In this document: positions 19,638 through 28,127 of the stretch, piece after piece | How positions within the stretch are numbered: the first letter of the stretch is position 1 | Layout: each line of letters starts with the position of its first letter | NCBI RefSeq assembly: GCF_014646575.1 | Contig: NZ_BMNN01000004.1 | Location: 1 to 64,000 of the forward strand | Origin: Halopseudomonas pertucinogena | GTDB lineage: Bacteria; Pseudomonadota; Gammaproteobacteria; Pseudomonadales; Pseudomonadaceae | Length of the DNA stretch: 64,000 nucleotides | Direction: 5' to 3' | Translations under genes and position numbers: made by a program | Notes under the pieces: generated by a model | What the model was told of the DNA's origin: nothing | Database searches by the model: none | What the model saw: the letters and a program-made list of their open reading frames with translations, nothing else

Positions 19638-20609
19638 CTACTCTGCCTCCGGCGCCAGTTTCAGCAATCGCTGCGCCATGCTCTGGGTGGCGCGGACCAG
19701 CGCATCGGCTATCCCCGGCTCTCCCGCCGAGTGGCCGGCGTCGCGGATGATCTGCAGCTCGCTGCCCGGCCAGCGCTGGTGCAGCGCCAGGGCATTGTCC
19801 AGCGGGCAGATCATGTCGTATCGCCCATGCACGATGATCCCCGGTATATGCTGGATGCGGGGCATGTCCCGCAGTAGCTGGTCCGGCTCGAGGAAGGACT
19901 GGTTGACGAAGTAATGGCACTCGATGCGAGCCATGGCCAGCGCCCGGCGGGAATCCGTGAAGCGCTCCACCACCTGGGCGCTGGGCCTCAGGGTGGCGCA
20001 GCGGCCCTCCCAGGCGGACCAGGCTCGTGCTGCATGCATCTGGCATATCTCGTCATCGCCGGTCAGGCGCCGGTAGTAGGCCGCCACCATATCCCCGCGC
20101 TCTTCCTCGGGGATCAGCGCTTCATATTCTTCCCAGTAATCGGGAAAGACGCGGCTGGCACCCTCCTGGTAGAACCAGTGGATGTCCCGGTCACGACAGA
20201 GAAAGATGCCCCGCAGGACCATGCCCAGCACCCGCTCGGGATGGGCCTGGGCATAGGCCAGCGCCAGGGTCGAGCCCCATGACCCACCGAACAGCACCCA
20301 TTTGTCGATGTTCAGATGCACCCGCAACGCCTCGAGATCTGCAATCAGATGCGCAGTGGTGTTGTTCTCCAGACTGGCATGGGGCGTGGAGCGGCCGGCG
20401 CCTCGCTGATCGTAGGTGATGATGCGGTACACCGATGGATCGAAGAACCGCCGGCTCAGCTCATCGCAGCCGCCACCCGGCCCACCGTGAATGAATACCA
20501 CCGGCAGGCCATCGTCCTGGCCGCTTTCGTCCACGTACAGCACGTGGGGTGCCTCTACCGCCAGGTCATGACGGGCATATGGCTTGATCGCCGGATACAG
20601 CAATTGCAT
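19638..20609 (-). CDS. pip: Prolyl (proline) aminopeptidase
   Basis: Alpha/beta-hydrolase of peptidase family S33 that removes N-terminal proline. From the ATG at 20609 (GGGAG about 8 nt upstream) the protein is 323 residues, the family length. The oxyanion motif HGGPGG is at 41-46, the nucleophile elbow GGSWGS at 108-113 (Ser110), YDQRGAGRS in between, and the catalytic His in DAGHSAGEP near the C-terminus. A longer frame to 20672 has no family support. It is in an operon with dtd. Confidence 0.95.
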   Translation of the reverse strand: MQLLYPAIKPYARHDLAVEAPHVLYVDESGQDDGLPVVFIHGGPGGGCDELSRRFFDPSVYRIITYDQRGAGRSTPHASLENNTTAHLIADLEALRVHLNIDKWVLFGGSWGSTLALAYAQAHPERVLGMVLRGIFLCRDRDIHWFYQEGASRVFPDYWEEYEALIPEEERGDMVAAYYRRLTGDDEICQMHAARAWSAWEGRCATLRPSAQVVERFTDSRRALAMARIECHYFVNQSFLEPDQLLRDMPRIQHIPGIIVHGRYDMICPLDNALALHQRWPGSELQIIRDAGHSAGEPGIADALVRATQSMAQRLLKLAPEAE

Positions 20610-20660
20610 GGTTCGACTCCCGCTCAGCGGCCGGGCTGCCTGCAGCGGCCGCACAAATGG

Positions 20661-20682
20661 AACCGGCGCCATGGCGCCGGTT
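20661..20682. terminator. Perfect 22-bp palindrome, probable terminator
   Basis: An 11-bp perfect inverted repeat centred at 20671/20672 lies between the NnrU-like gene end and pip. Only short T-runs flank it (GTTT on plus, ATTT on minus), so it may stop transcription or protect the mRNA end. Confidence 0.55.
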
Positions 20683-20694
20683 GTTTGCTACTGC

Positions 20695-21276
20695 TCAGCC
20701 GCCGAAGGGCCGCACGCCGATCAACGGCCCGTGCAGCACCATGGCGAACACGCCGAAGGCGACTATCCCGAGCACGATGGCAATCAGATCACGGCTCACA
20801 CCTTTTGCCGGATAGGTGATGCCAGCCAGACGATCACGCCGGCGCAGCACGATGAACAGTGCCACGGCCCAGGCGAGGAAGCCGCCAAACAGCAGCAGAT
20901 CAGCCAGCGTGCCGTTGGCGATCAGGTGCGCCAGCGCCCAGAACTTCACACCCAGCAGCATCGGATGACCGACCCGCGCACGGATATGGGTACCGGGCAC
21001 GTAGGCCGCGACAATCAGGATGAAGGCGGGAATGGTCAGCAAGGCTGCCAGATGGCGCGTCCAGACCGGCGAAACCCACAACCACTCGGGGCTGAGCCGC
21101 GCCTGGCCGTAGCCCCAGACGATCAGCACCAGACCGATAAGTGATACCAGAGAATAGATGGCCTTCCATGGCGTGAGCCCCATGCGCTGCACCTGATGTT
21201 CACGCCAGTCGGCAGCGAACAGCCGCGTTGAATGTATCCCGAGAAAAATCAGTAACCCCAGTATCAGCGCCAGCAT
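20695..21276 (-). CDS. NnrU family membrane protein
   Basis: Integral membrane protein of about 193 residues with about five hydrophobic helices. The NnrU signature is GTHIRARVGHPMLLGVKFWA then LAHLIANGTLADLLLFGGF. NnrU was named in denitrifiers for nitrite/nitric oxide reduction, and the family also includes heme/isoprenoid-related membrane proteins; no denitrification genes are near, so the role is open. The ATG at 21276 is favoured because AGGAG lies 7 nt upstream; an ATG at 21294 has no ribosome site. It lies 29 nt after the META lipoprotein gene, probably in one operon. Confidence 0.75.
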   Translation of the reverse strand: MLALILGLLIFLGIHSTRLFAADWREHQVQRMGLTPWKAIYSLVSLIGLVLIVWGYGQARLSPEWLWVSPVWTRHLAALLTIPAFILIVAAYVPGTHIRARVGHPMLLGVKFWALAHLIANGTLADLLLFGGFLAWAVALFIVLRRRDRLAGITYPAKGVSRDLIAIVLGIVAFGVFAMVLHGPLIGVRPFGG

Positions 21277-21305
21277 GTATATCTCCTCATCCATTTTTTG
21301 GCTTA

Positions 21306-22247
21306 TCAGTATTCCGTGCGGGCCTTCAGGGTGCCCTCTTGCGCATGCAGCAGCAGCGCGCCGGTTTCATCGAAGTCGAAGCGTTGCACCTGCTGCAATG
21401 TATTCAGCACCCGCTGCTCCTGATTCATCAGGGCGGGGGCGCAGGCCACCCGGGTGGTGCCGAGCTGGCTTAAGGCAAGCCCTTCGCCGGTCAGTTCATA
21501 CTGTCCCATCAGACTGTTACAGGACGCGCGTCCGGTCACCCGCCCATCCTGCCAGAAATTCAGCGTAACCCGCGAGCGATCAATGATGCCGCCACCGTTG
21601 ATGTCCTCGATTACCCATTCGACACCTTGCAACAGCCGGGCTGGAGCACCGCCGCACCCGGTCAGAGCCGCGCCGTCCCGCTCCAGAGTCACCTGCTGCG
21701 GGTGCGGCATGCCGCTCATGTCGTCCCGGCACAGCCCATCACGTACCCGCAACTTCAGCGGCGGCTCGCCATCGCCGAGGTAGTCCCCGGCCTGCTCACC
21801 GGCTGTGTAGCGCTGCGCCGGCAACTCGCCTTCATTCAGACGATTCAGCGTCATCTGCCCGTCATCGGCAACCAGACTCCAGAACGGCTCGTTGCCCGAC
21901 GCACGAAACGGCTCGACGAGCGCATTGGCCGGGGCGCACCGGGGGTACTCCATGCCGTCCACCACCAGCGTTGCCTGCTCGCCCTTGAACCACAGGCTGG
22001 TGTCCGTCTCATCCGTGGCAACGTAACGGGCACCGGAGGCGCTCACTGCCTGCTGCAGCGCAAGCTGCCGACCGGGCAGGTCCGCCGTCAGCTGCTCGCC
22101 GGCGCCGCTGACCTTCAGCGGCAATGCACCGCAGTGCAATTCGGCAGTGAAGTTGCGGGGTTCGGCAACGGGCTCGGCTACGTTGCCCTTGCAGCCGGCA
22201 AGGGCAGCAAGGATGGCAAGGGGCGCTGCATGGGTAATCCTGTTCAA
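21306..22247 (-). CDS. Lipoprotein with META (HslJ-like) domain and MliC-like segment
   Basis: Predicted lipoprotein: the signal peptide ends at LAALAGC, so the Cys is lipidated. The middle region (SLWFKGEQATLVVDGMEYPR) resembles the MliC lysozyme-inhibitor fold, followed by a COG3650-like stretch (RASGNEPFWSLVADDGQMTL). The C-terminal third is a META domain (VEWVIEDINGGGIIDRSRVT; SCNSLMGQYEL). META proteins occur in motility and envelope stress contexts. The best start is TTG at 22247 with GAGGA about 8 nt upstream; another TTG lies 15 nt further up. The DUF924 gene is just upstream (27 nt). Confidence 0.75.
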   Translation of the reverse strand: MNRITHAAPLAILAALAGCKGNVAEPVAEPRNFTAELHCGALPLKVSGAGEQLTADLPGRQLALQQAVSASGARYVATDETDTSLWFKGEQATLVVDGMEYPRCAPANALVEPFRASGNEPFWSLVADDGQMTLNRLNEGELPAQRYTAGEQAGDYLGDGEPPLKLRVRDGLCRDDMSGMPHPQQVTLERDGAALTGCGGAPARLLQGVEWVIEDINGGGIIDRSRVTLNFWQDGRVTGRASCNSLMGQYELTGEGLALSQLGTTRVACAPALMNQEQRVLNTLQQVQRFDFDETGALLLHAQEGTLKARTEY

Positions 22248-22274
22248 GGGTATTGTCCTCAATGGGAATGAACA

Positions 22275-22811
22275 TCAGAACGACGAGCCCGGCTGGCGGA
22301 GAAACTGCTGTTCCTCCTCCGTGGAAGCTCGCCCGAGAATCGCATTGCGATGGGGGTAGCGGCCGAAGCGCAGGATGATATCCCGGTGGCGGTGTTCGTA
22401 ATCCAGACTGCTCTCCATACCCGGCACGTCGAACAGCTTCACCGCCCGATCATGAATCGCCAGGGATTCGCTGTGCATGAAGGGCATGTACAGGAAGGCA
22501 CGTTGCACCACCGGCAGCTCTTCATCCAGCCCGAGGCTGATCGCCTCCTGCGCCAGCACCAGCGCCATGCCGTCCTGGGCAAAGGCCTCTGGCCGGTCGC
22601 GGTACAGGTTGCGGGAGAACTGATCCAGGATGATGATTTCCGCCAGTCGCCCTTCCGCGCTGCCGCGCCAGTGCCACAGCTCGCCGCCGGCCGCCCGCCG
22701 ATGGAGCTCACCGAAGCGCTGGCGGATGGTGTCATCCAGTCGCGGACTCTTTTCCCACCAGTTGGCCGGCTTGAGCTCCTCGAACCAGAATTCCAGTATC
22801 GCCTGATGCAT
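22275..22811 (-). CDS. DUF924 family protein
   Basis: Soluble all-helical 178-residue protein of the DUF924 family, tetratricopeptide-like in fold; function unknown. Signature stretches are ILEFWFEELKPANWW, the long LAEIIILDQFSRNLYR, RAFLYMPFMHSESL, and the near C-terminal RFGRYPHRNAILGR. The ATG at 22811 has a GGAGG-type ribosome site. It appears to be the first gene of a three-gene minus-strand set with the META lipoprotein and the NnrU-like protein. Confidence 0.85.
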   Translation of the reverse strand: MHQAILEFWFEELKPANWWEKSPRLDDTIRQRFGELHRRAAGGELWHWRGSAEGRLAEIIILDQFSRNLYRDRPEAFAQDGMALVLAQEAISLGLDEELPVVQRAFLYMPFMHSESLAIHDRAVKLFDVPGMESSLDYEHRHRDIILRFGRYPHRNAILGRASTEEEQQFLRQPGSSF

Positions 22812-22903
22812 GTCCTACCTCCGCTCGCCTGGGCTTACCCAGTGTAAACAATCTGCTCCGCTGCCGCCCGGCGAGCCGGGCTATCCATGGCCGAGGCTTG
22901 ATG

Positions 22904-22909
22904 TATAAT
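22904..22909 (+). promoter_or_regulatory. TATAAT -10 element ahead of the riboswitch
   Basis: A perfect TATAAT would start transcription at about 22916, just where the first aptamer begins. The -35 is poor. Confidence 0.5.
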
Positions 22910-22916
22910 CGCCGGC

Positions 22917-23125
22917 TCGCAGGAGAGAGGAGCTTCACTGCTCCCGCCGAAGGCGCAAACTCCCATAATCGCTCAGGCACAAGTTACTGCGAATCAGATC
23001 CGGAAACCGTTGCTACCATGTAGGCAACGCAACCGTACCGCCAGCTGGAGAGAGGTTGCCTTGCAACCCACCGAAGGGGCAAGCAGTCGCTGACTGCGTA
23101 AACTCTCAGGTAAAAGGACAGGGGG
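22917..23125 (+). promoter_or_regulatory. Tandem glycine riboswitch (gcvT type)
   Basis: Two glycine aptamers in series. Aptamer 1 (about 22918-22990) has GGAGAGAGG, the core GCCGAAGGCGCAA (22945-22957) and CTCAGGCA. Aptamer 2 (about 23044-23120) has GGAGAGAGG, CACCGAAGGGGCAA (23069-23082) and CTCTCAGGTAAAAGGACAG. These core sequences are diagnostic of the gcvT element. The downstream gene is a TRIC/UPF0126 membrane protein, not gcvT. Between 23133 and 23156 a 6-bp hairpin (ACACAG with CTGTGT) places the GAGG ribosome site in the loop and the GTG start in the stem, a possible translational expression platform. Confidence 0.92.
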
Positions 23126-23154
23126 AGAGGCGACACAGTTACGAGGATACCTGT

Positions 23155-23775
23155 GTGCTTCTTTACATCTATCTGATCGCAATCACTGCCGAAGCCATGT
23201 CCGGCGCCCTGGCCGCCGGTCGGCGCAACATGGACATGTTCGGTGTCGGTTTCATCGCCTTCATCACCGCCCTGGGTGGCGGTACCGTCCGCGACATGCT
23301 GCTGGGCAACTATCCGGTCACCTGGACCCAGCATCCGATGTACATCCACCTGACCATCTCCGCCGGTCTGCTGACCATGCTGGTCGCCCGCTACATGCAC
23401 CGCCTGCACTCGATCTTCCTGGTGCTCGATGCCATGGGCCTGATCGCCTTCACCATCATCGGCTGCAACGTCGCGCTGAACCTGGGTTACACCACCACGG
23501 TGGTGATCATGGCCGGTATGACCACCGGTATCTTCGGTGGCATCCTGCGGGATATCCTGTGCAACCGCACGCCCATGGTGCTGCGCAAGGAGCTGTACGC
23601 GAGCGTGTCGCTGGCGGTGGCCATCCTCTACCTGACCCTGCGCCATTTCGAGGTGAACGAGGACATCAACATGATCGCCTCCTTCTCCTTCGGGCTGGCC
23701 ATCCGCCTGGCGGCCATCCGCTGGCACTGGTCCCTGCCGGTGTTCTCCTACGCCCCGGGGCGCTGGAACGATTGA
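23155..23775 (+). CDS. TRIC/UPF0126 family membrane protein, glycine-riboswitch controlled
   Basis: Inner-membrane protein of 206 residues with about six or seven hydrophobic helices in two related halves. Each half has the family glycine/RD motif: ALGGGTVRDMLLGNYP and GIFGGILRDILCN. Bacterial TRIC proteins are monovalent cation channels, while YadS/YicG-type members have been proposed as glycine transporters; the riboswitch favours a glycine-related role here. The frame is open from 23056, but that would translate the riboswitch. The GTG at 23155 follows GAGG by 8 nt and begins the hydrophobic protein. Confidence 0.85.
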   Translation: MLLYIYLIAITAEAMSGALAAGRRNMDMFGVGFIAFITALGGGTVRDMLLGNYPVTWTQHPMYIHLTISAGLLTMLVARYMHRLHSIFLVLDAMGLIAFTIIGCNVALNLGYTTTVVIMAGMTTGIFGGILRDILCNRTPMVLRKELYASVSLAVAILYLTLRHFEVNEDINMIASFSFGLAIRLAAIRWHWSLPVFSYAPGRWND

Positions 23776-23910
23776 AGGTCCGCCATGCGGAGAACCAGCG
23801 CGCCTCGTAACTAGTAATAAAGAGAGCGGTTCCCAACGCAGCGGTATGGTCTACAGTAAAGACGACCCGCCATGATGGCTCCGTCAACTGCCTGACCAGG
23901 AGAATTCGGT

Positions 23911-25410
23911 ATGACCGACCCCACCAACAAGTCCGCCACCGGCTCGACCATGAGTACCGGAGCGCCGGCTCCCAGTGACCGCAACTCGCTGACCATCGGT
24001 GCCAACGGCCCGATCGTGCTGCACGATGTGCACTTCCTCGAGCAGATGGCGCATTTTAACCGGGAGAAGGTGCCCGAGCGCCAGCCCCATGCCAAGGGCG
24101 CCGGCGCCTTCGGTATGTTCGAAACCACCGAGGACGTCTCGGCCTACACCAAGGCCGCACTGTTCCAGAAAGGCGCGCAGACCGAGATGCTGGCGCGCTT
24201 CTCCACCGTGGCCGGTGAGATGGGCAGCCCGGATACCTGGCGCGACGTGCGCGGCTTCTCGCTGAAGTTCTACACCAGCGAAGGCAACTACGATCTGGTG
24301 GGCAACAACACACCCATTTTCTTCGTCCGCGATCCGATGAAGTTCCCGCATTTCATCCGCAGCCAGAAGCGTCTGCCCGACTCCGGCCTGCGCGACAACC
24401 ACATGCAGTGGGACTTCTGGACCAACAATCCGGAATCGGCACACCAGGTCACCTACCTGATGGGCGATCGCGGCCTGCCGCGCACCTGGCGTCACATGAA
24501 CGGTTACGGCTCGCACACCTACATGTGGATCAACGCCGCCGGCGACCGTTTCTGGGTCAAGTACCATTTCCATACCGATCAGGGCATGGAGTTTTTCAAC
24601 AACGCCGAAGCCGCCGATATGGCCGGCAAGGACGCGGACTTCCATCGCCGTGACCTGTTCGAGGCAATCGCCCGTGGCGAGCACCCGAGCTGGACGCTGT
24701 CGGTACAGGTCATGCCCTATGAAGAGGCGAAGACCTACCGCTTCAACCCCTTCGACCTGACCAAGGTCTGGCCGCACAAGGACTATCCGCTGATCAGGGT
24801 CGGCAGGATGACCCTGAACCGCAACCCGGACAACTTCTTCGCCCAGATCGAGCAGGCGGCCTTCTCCCCCGGCAACACCGTACCGGGCATCGGCCTGTCT
24901 CCGGACAAGATGCTGCTGGGCCGTGCGTTCGCCTACAACGACGCGCAGCGCAACCGCATCGGCACCAATTTCCATCAGCTGCCGGTGAACCGCCCCAAGG
25001 TGCCGGTCAACACTTACATGTTTGACGGCCACATGACCTACGAGCACAGCGGTAATGCTCCGGTGTACGCGACCAACAGCGAAGGCCGCAGCTGGGCCGA
25101 CACGACCGGCAAGATGGAAGACGGCTGGGAAGCGGACGGCGACATGGTACGCAGCGCCTACAACCTGCACTCCGAGGATGATGACTTCAGCCAGCCGGGC
25201 ACCATGGTGCGCGACGTGTTCGACGACGCCCAGCGTGATCGGCTGGTCGACCAGGTCGCCGGCAGCCTGCTCGGCGGCGTGCGCAGCCCCGTGCTGGAGC
25301 GGGCATTCGATTACTGGAAGAGCATCGATCCCGATGTCGGCCGGCGGATCGAGGAGAAGGTCCGCAGCGGCAGCGCCGGTCAACCGGCGGAGGGCATGGG
25401 CGAGGCCTGA
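23911..25410 (+). CDS. Heme catalase, small-subunit (clade 3) type
   Basis: Converts hydrogen peroxide to water and oxygen. The product is 499 residues with no signal peptide. The catalytic segment [19 protein letters not shown] contains the distal His60, the distal Asn is in [11 protein letters not shown], and the proximal heme ligand is the Tyr in [14 protein letters not shown]. The size and sequence fit the KatA-type small-subunit group. The start has AGGAG about 8 nt upstream. It appears to be a single-gene transcription unit with a strong terminator behind it; I see no confident OxyR site. Confidence 0.93.
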   Translation: MTDPTNKSATGSTMSTGAPAPSDRNSLTIGANGPIVLHDVHFLEQMAHFNREKVPERQPHAKGAGAFGMFETTEDVSAYTKAALFQKGAQTEMLARFSTVAGEMGSPDTWRDVRGFSLKFYTSEGNYDLVGNNTPIFFVRDPMKFPHFIRSQKRLPDSGLRDNHMQWDFWTNNPESAHQVTYLMGDRGLPRTWRHMNGYGSHTYMWINAAGDRFWVKYHFHTDQGMEFFNNAEAADMAGKDADFHRRDLFEAIARGEHPSWTLSVQVMPYEEAKTYRFNPFDLTKVWPHKDYPLIRVGRMTLNRNPDNFFAQIEQAAFSPGNTVPGIGLSPDKMLLGRAFAYNDAQRNRIGTNFHQLPVNRPKVPVNTYMFDGHMTYEHSGNAPVYATNSEGRSWADTTGKMEDGWEADGDMVRSAYNLHSEDDDFSQPGTMVRDVFDDAQRDRLVDQVAGSLLGGVRSPVLERAFDYWKSIDPDVGRRIEEKVRSGSAGQPAEGMGEA

Positions 25411-25426
25411 TAGCCTGGCTCATCCT

Positions 25427-25457
25427 GAAAGGGGCCTGCGCAATGCCGGCCCTTTTC
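25427..25457 (+). terminator. Rho-independent terminator after the catalase gene
   Basis: A 10-bp stem (25427-25436 with 25448-25457, one G-U pair) ends in CCCTTTTCATTT. A-rich bases at its left side mean it could also serve the convergent DUF2254 gene. Confidence 0.75.
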
Positions 25458-25466
25458 ATTTCCGCT

Positions 25467-26717
25467 CTAATCAGCCTGCGCCACCAGCTCGCGCAGTCGG
25501 TGCCTATCGGTCTCGCAGGTCAGAGCCTGGTCGCTGCGCTCCAGCGCAAGCACTGACTGCGCTGCTGCCGCCGCGCGGAAGCTCGGGCTACCCAGACGCT
25601 GCAGTGCCGCCAGCGACTTCTGCAGGCGCAACTGCACCTCGACCAGCTCCGCCCCATCCCGGGCGATCAGCATAAAGGCATCCTCGAACAGATCCGCCTC
25701 CTGCAACGGGTGCAGATGCAGCCGGGGGAAATCCACCGCCACGTCGTCCCGTCCCTCGGCCCAGAGCGCCAGCAGCCGGGTCAGACGGCCGATCACATCG
25801 ATGGCCGTGCCCGGATCATTGTTCGTCGGCGGCAAGGCGCGCGAGCCCACCTCAGCCATCACCGCCAGACCAAAGCGCGGGTCCTGCTCGAAGCTGCGGT
25901 TGGTGGCGATCACGAAGTGGCTGGCTATCTTGCCCAGCAAATGTTCCGGCAGCTCGTCGGGCGTGTGCACCCAGGCCATGACTGTATCTTCGAACACAAA
26001 GGTACCGGGATTGCAGGGCAGATAGGCGTCGCACCCAGCCTCTTCACACAAGTGCGAGATCATGCGTACATCAATGAACTGGATATAGCCGATGGAGCGT
26101 GCATGCACCGGGATGGTGCCCTCTGGCACGGCACTGGTATCGTGCCAGGGTCTGGCGCCCAGATAGGGCACCGCCAGACGCTCCACCAGCGCAGTCCGGG
26201 TGGCCTCCTCGACCCGATCGATGGTGGCCCCTACCCGGCCCAGGGAGATCAGGTGGTTGATCCAGCGCAGCAACTGGATCACCACCAGGGCGATGACCAC
26301 AATGGTGATCAGGAACAGCACCACTCGCCCTCGCTCACCATAGGAGCCGGTCTTCAGCACTATGATGCCGACCACGCCGAAGATGAAGGCGCCGATGAAG
26401 GTGGACAGCACGCTGTTGGTCAGCTCGTCCTCCATCAGCAGTTTGGTGGCCCGGGGCGTCACGTTGGTGGTGGCCGCACTGAAGGCCGAGGTCATGACGC
26501 CCAGGGAGAAGGTGGTCACCGCCAGCATGCTCGAGGCAATGATGGTCAGCAGGCTTTCCACCGCATCCGGGCTGAGGTCGAAGGGCAGCTCCCAGAGAAA
26601 GTATTCCTCCACCAGCAGCGCCACGATGGCCGTCAGCATTCCTGCCAGACCGTACGCCACCACTCGCCACCACAGTTGCCGCCGCACCCGCTCGAATATC
26701 CAGCGCCAGTAGTTCAC
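25467..26717 (-). CDS. DUF2254 family membrane protein
   Basis: Membrane protein of about 416 residues. The N-terminal 150 residues contain four hydrophobic helices, with the conserved TFSLGVMTSAFSAATTNVTP between helices 2 and 3. The remainder is a soluble cytoplasmic domain with IDVRMISHLCEEAGC and DPRFGLAVMAEVGSRALPP, the most conserved part of DUF2254. No function is established. Two GTG codons compete for the start; 26717 has AGGAG at good spacing, while 26723 overlaps it. It is convergent with catalase and divergent from the radical SAM gene. Confidence 0.85.
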   Translation of the reverse strand: MNYWRWIFERVRRQLWWRVVAYGLAGMLTAIVALLVEEYFLWELPFDLSPDAVESLLTIIASSMLAVTTFSLGVMTSAFSAATTNVTPRATKLLMEDELTNSVLSTFIGAFIFGVVGIIVLKTGSYGERGRVVLFLITIVVIALVVIQLLRWINHLISLGRVGATIDRVEEATRTALVERLAVPYLGARPWHDTSAVPEGTIPVHARSIGYIQFIDVRMISHLCEEAGCDAYLPCNPGTFVFEDTVMAWVHTPDELPEHLLGKIASHFVIATNRSFEQDPRFGLAVMAEVGSRALPPTNNDPGTAIDVIGRLTRLLALWAEGRDDVAVDFPRLHLHPLQEADLFEDAFMLIARDGAELVEVQLRLQKSLAALQRLGSPSFRAAAAAQSVLALERSDQALTCETDRHRLRELVAQAD

Positions 26718-26830
26718 CGCCACCTCTCCTCCCGTTTCGTTAATCAGAGGTTAGCAGCAGGGTGTGAAAGAGGGAGGCAGATCATGCTCTGGCGTCCGGG
26801 TTGCGCCGCGACCATATAGCGGCTCGATAT

Positions 26831-26858
26831 TTGCCGACACTTTTCACCGAGCTATACT
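26831..26858 (+). promoter_or_regulatory. Promoter of the radical-SAM repair cassette
   Basis: TTGCCG (26831-26836), 16-bp spacer, TATACT (26853-26858). The -10 overlaps the LexA box by two bases, the arrangement expected for LexA repression. Confidence 0.55.
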
Positions 26859-26872
26859 GTACGCATATACAG
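26857..26872. promoter_or_regulatory. LexA (SOS) box
   Basis: CTGTACGCATATACAG has the invariant CTGT-N8-ACAG ends of the LexA box and 13 of 16 bases of the ideal CTGTATAAATATACAG. It overlaps the -10 element and ends 11 bp before the radical SAM gene start. Confidence 0.8.
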
Positions 26873-26883
26873 CTAGGTGCATT

Positions 26884-28125
26884 ATGGCTTCCGTTTCCGA
26901 AAAGTTATCCATCCTTGCCGATGCGGCAAAGTACGACGCCTCCTGCTCGTCGAGCGGCAGCAAGCGGGCCAACAAGGACAAGGGCCTGGGCAATTCTGAT
27001 GGCATGGGCATCTGCCACAGCTATACCGAGGACGGCCGCTGCGTCTCCCTGCTCAAGATCCTGTTCTCCAACGTCTGCATCTATGACTGCGCCTATTGCG
27101 TCAGCCGTCGCAGTAATGATGTGCAGCGCGCCAGCTTCACCGTGCAGGAGGTGGTCGCGCTGACGCTGAACTTCTATCGGCGCAACTTTATTGAGGGGCT
27201 TTTTCTCAGTTCGGGGATCTTCAAGAGCGCCGACGCCACCATGGAAAAGCTGGTGCGCGTAGCCAGGACCCTGCGCAACGAGCACAACTTCAACGGTTAT
27301 ATCCACATCAAGGCCATTCCGGGCGCCAGCGAGGACCTGCTGCACGAGGCCGGCCTGTATGCCGACCGACTCAGCGTGAACATCGAGATCCCCTCCGAGC
27401 CCAGCCTGCAGAAGGTCGCGCCGGAAAAGAACTACAGCGACATCATCACACCGATGAACTTCCTCAGCGAGGAGCGCATCCGGCTGGTGGACGAGCGCAA
27501 GGTGATCCGCAGCGCGCCCAGATTCATGCCCGCCGGGCAGAGTACCCAGCTGATTGTCGGCGCGTCCCCCGACAGCGACTGGCAGATCCTCAATCTGGCC
27601 GATGGTCTGTACAAGCAGCAGAAGCTCAAACGCGTGTACTACTCCGGGTACGTGCCCATCGCCACGGACGATAGGGTACCGAGCGTGAGCGCCCCGCCAT
27701 TGCTCCGCGAGAATCGGGTCTACCAGGCGGACTGGCTGCTGCGCTTCTACAGGTTCTCGCTGGACGAGATCGTCACCCCCGAAGCGCCCGACCTGGATCT
27801 GGAAGTCGACCCCAAGCTGGGCTACGCCCTGCGCAACCCACAGGCCTTCCCTGTGGATATCAACCGCGCCGACTACGAGATGATCCTGCGTGTACCCGGT
27901 ATCGGCGTGAAGTCAGCAAGGAAGATCGTCAGCGCCCGGCGCTTCCAGCGCATCACCTGGGACAACCTCAAGGCCCTGGGCGTGGCGACCAGGCGGGCCC
28001 GCTACTTCATCAGCTGCCCGGGCCTTACCGCCGCGCCGGACTGGGACACCCCGCGCCTGCGCAGCGAACTGATCGCACCCGCCAGCCGCCCCCTCGAATC
28101 GCCTCAGCTGAGCCTGTTCGGTTAA
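26884..28125 (+). CDS. Putative DNA modification/repair radical SAM protein (TIGR03916 type)
   Basis: Radical SAM enzyme of 413 residues. The 4Fe-4S motif CIYDCAYC gives Cys65, Cys69 and Cys72, and the N-terminal region has GMGICHSYTEDGRCVSLLKI. The C-terminal part (about 330-380) carries a helix-hairpin-helix DNA-binding motif (LRVPGIGVKSARKIVSAR). The family is predicted to act on DNA and is nearly always paired with a TIGR03915/DUF4130 protein, here 2 nt downstream. The LexA box supports a damage-induced role. The reaction is unknown; spore photoproduct lyase-like lesion reversal is one possibility but unproven. The ATG at 26884 is the first after the box. Confidence 0.88.
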   Translation: MASVSEKLSILADAAKYDASCSSSGSKRANKDKGLGNSDGMGICHSYTEDGRCVSLLKILFSNVCIYDCAYCVSRRSNDVQRASFTVQEVVALTLNFYRRNFIEGLFLSSGIFKSADATMEKLVRVARTLRNEHNFNGYIHIKAIPGASEDLLHEAGLYADRLSVNIEIPSEPSLQKVAPEKNYSDIITPMNFLSEERIRLVDERKVIRSAPRFMPAGQSTQLIVGASPDSDWQILNLADGLYKQQKLKRVYYSGYVPIATDDRVPSVSAPPLLRENRVYQADWLLRFYRFSLDEIVTPEAPDLDLEVDPKLGYALRNPQAFPVDINRADYEMILRVPGIGVKSARKIVSARRFQRITWDNLKALGVATRRARYFISCPGLTAAPDWDTPRLRSELIAPASRPLESPQLSLFG

Positions 28126-28127
28126 CC

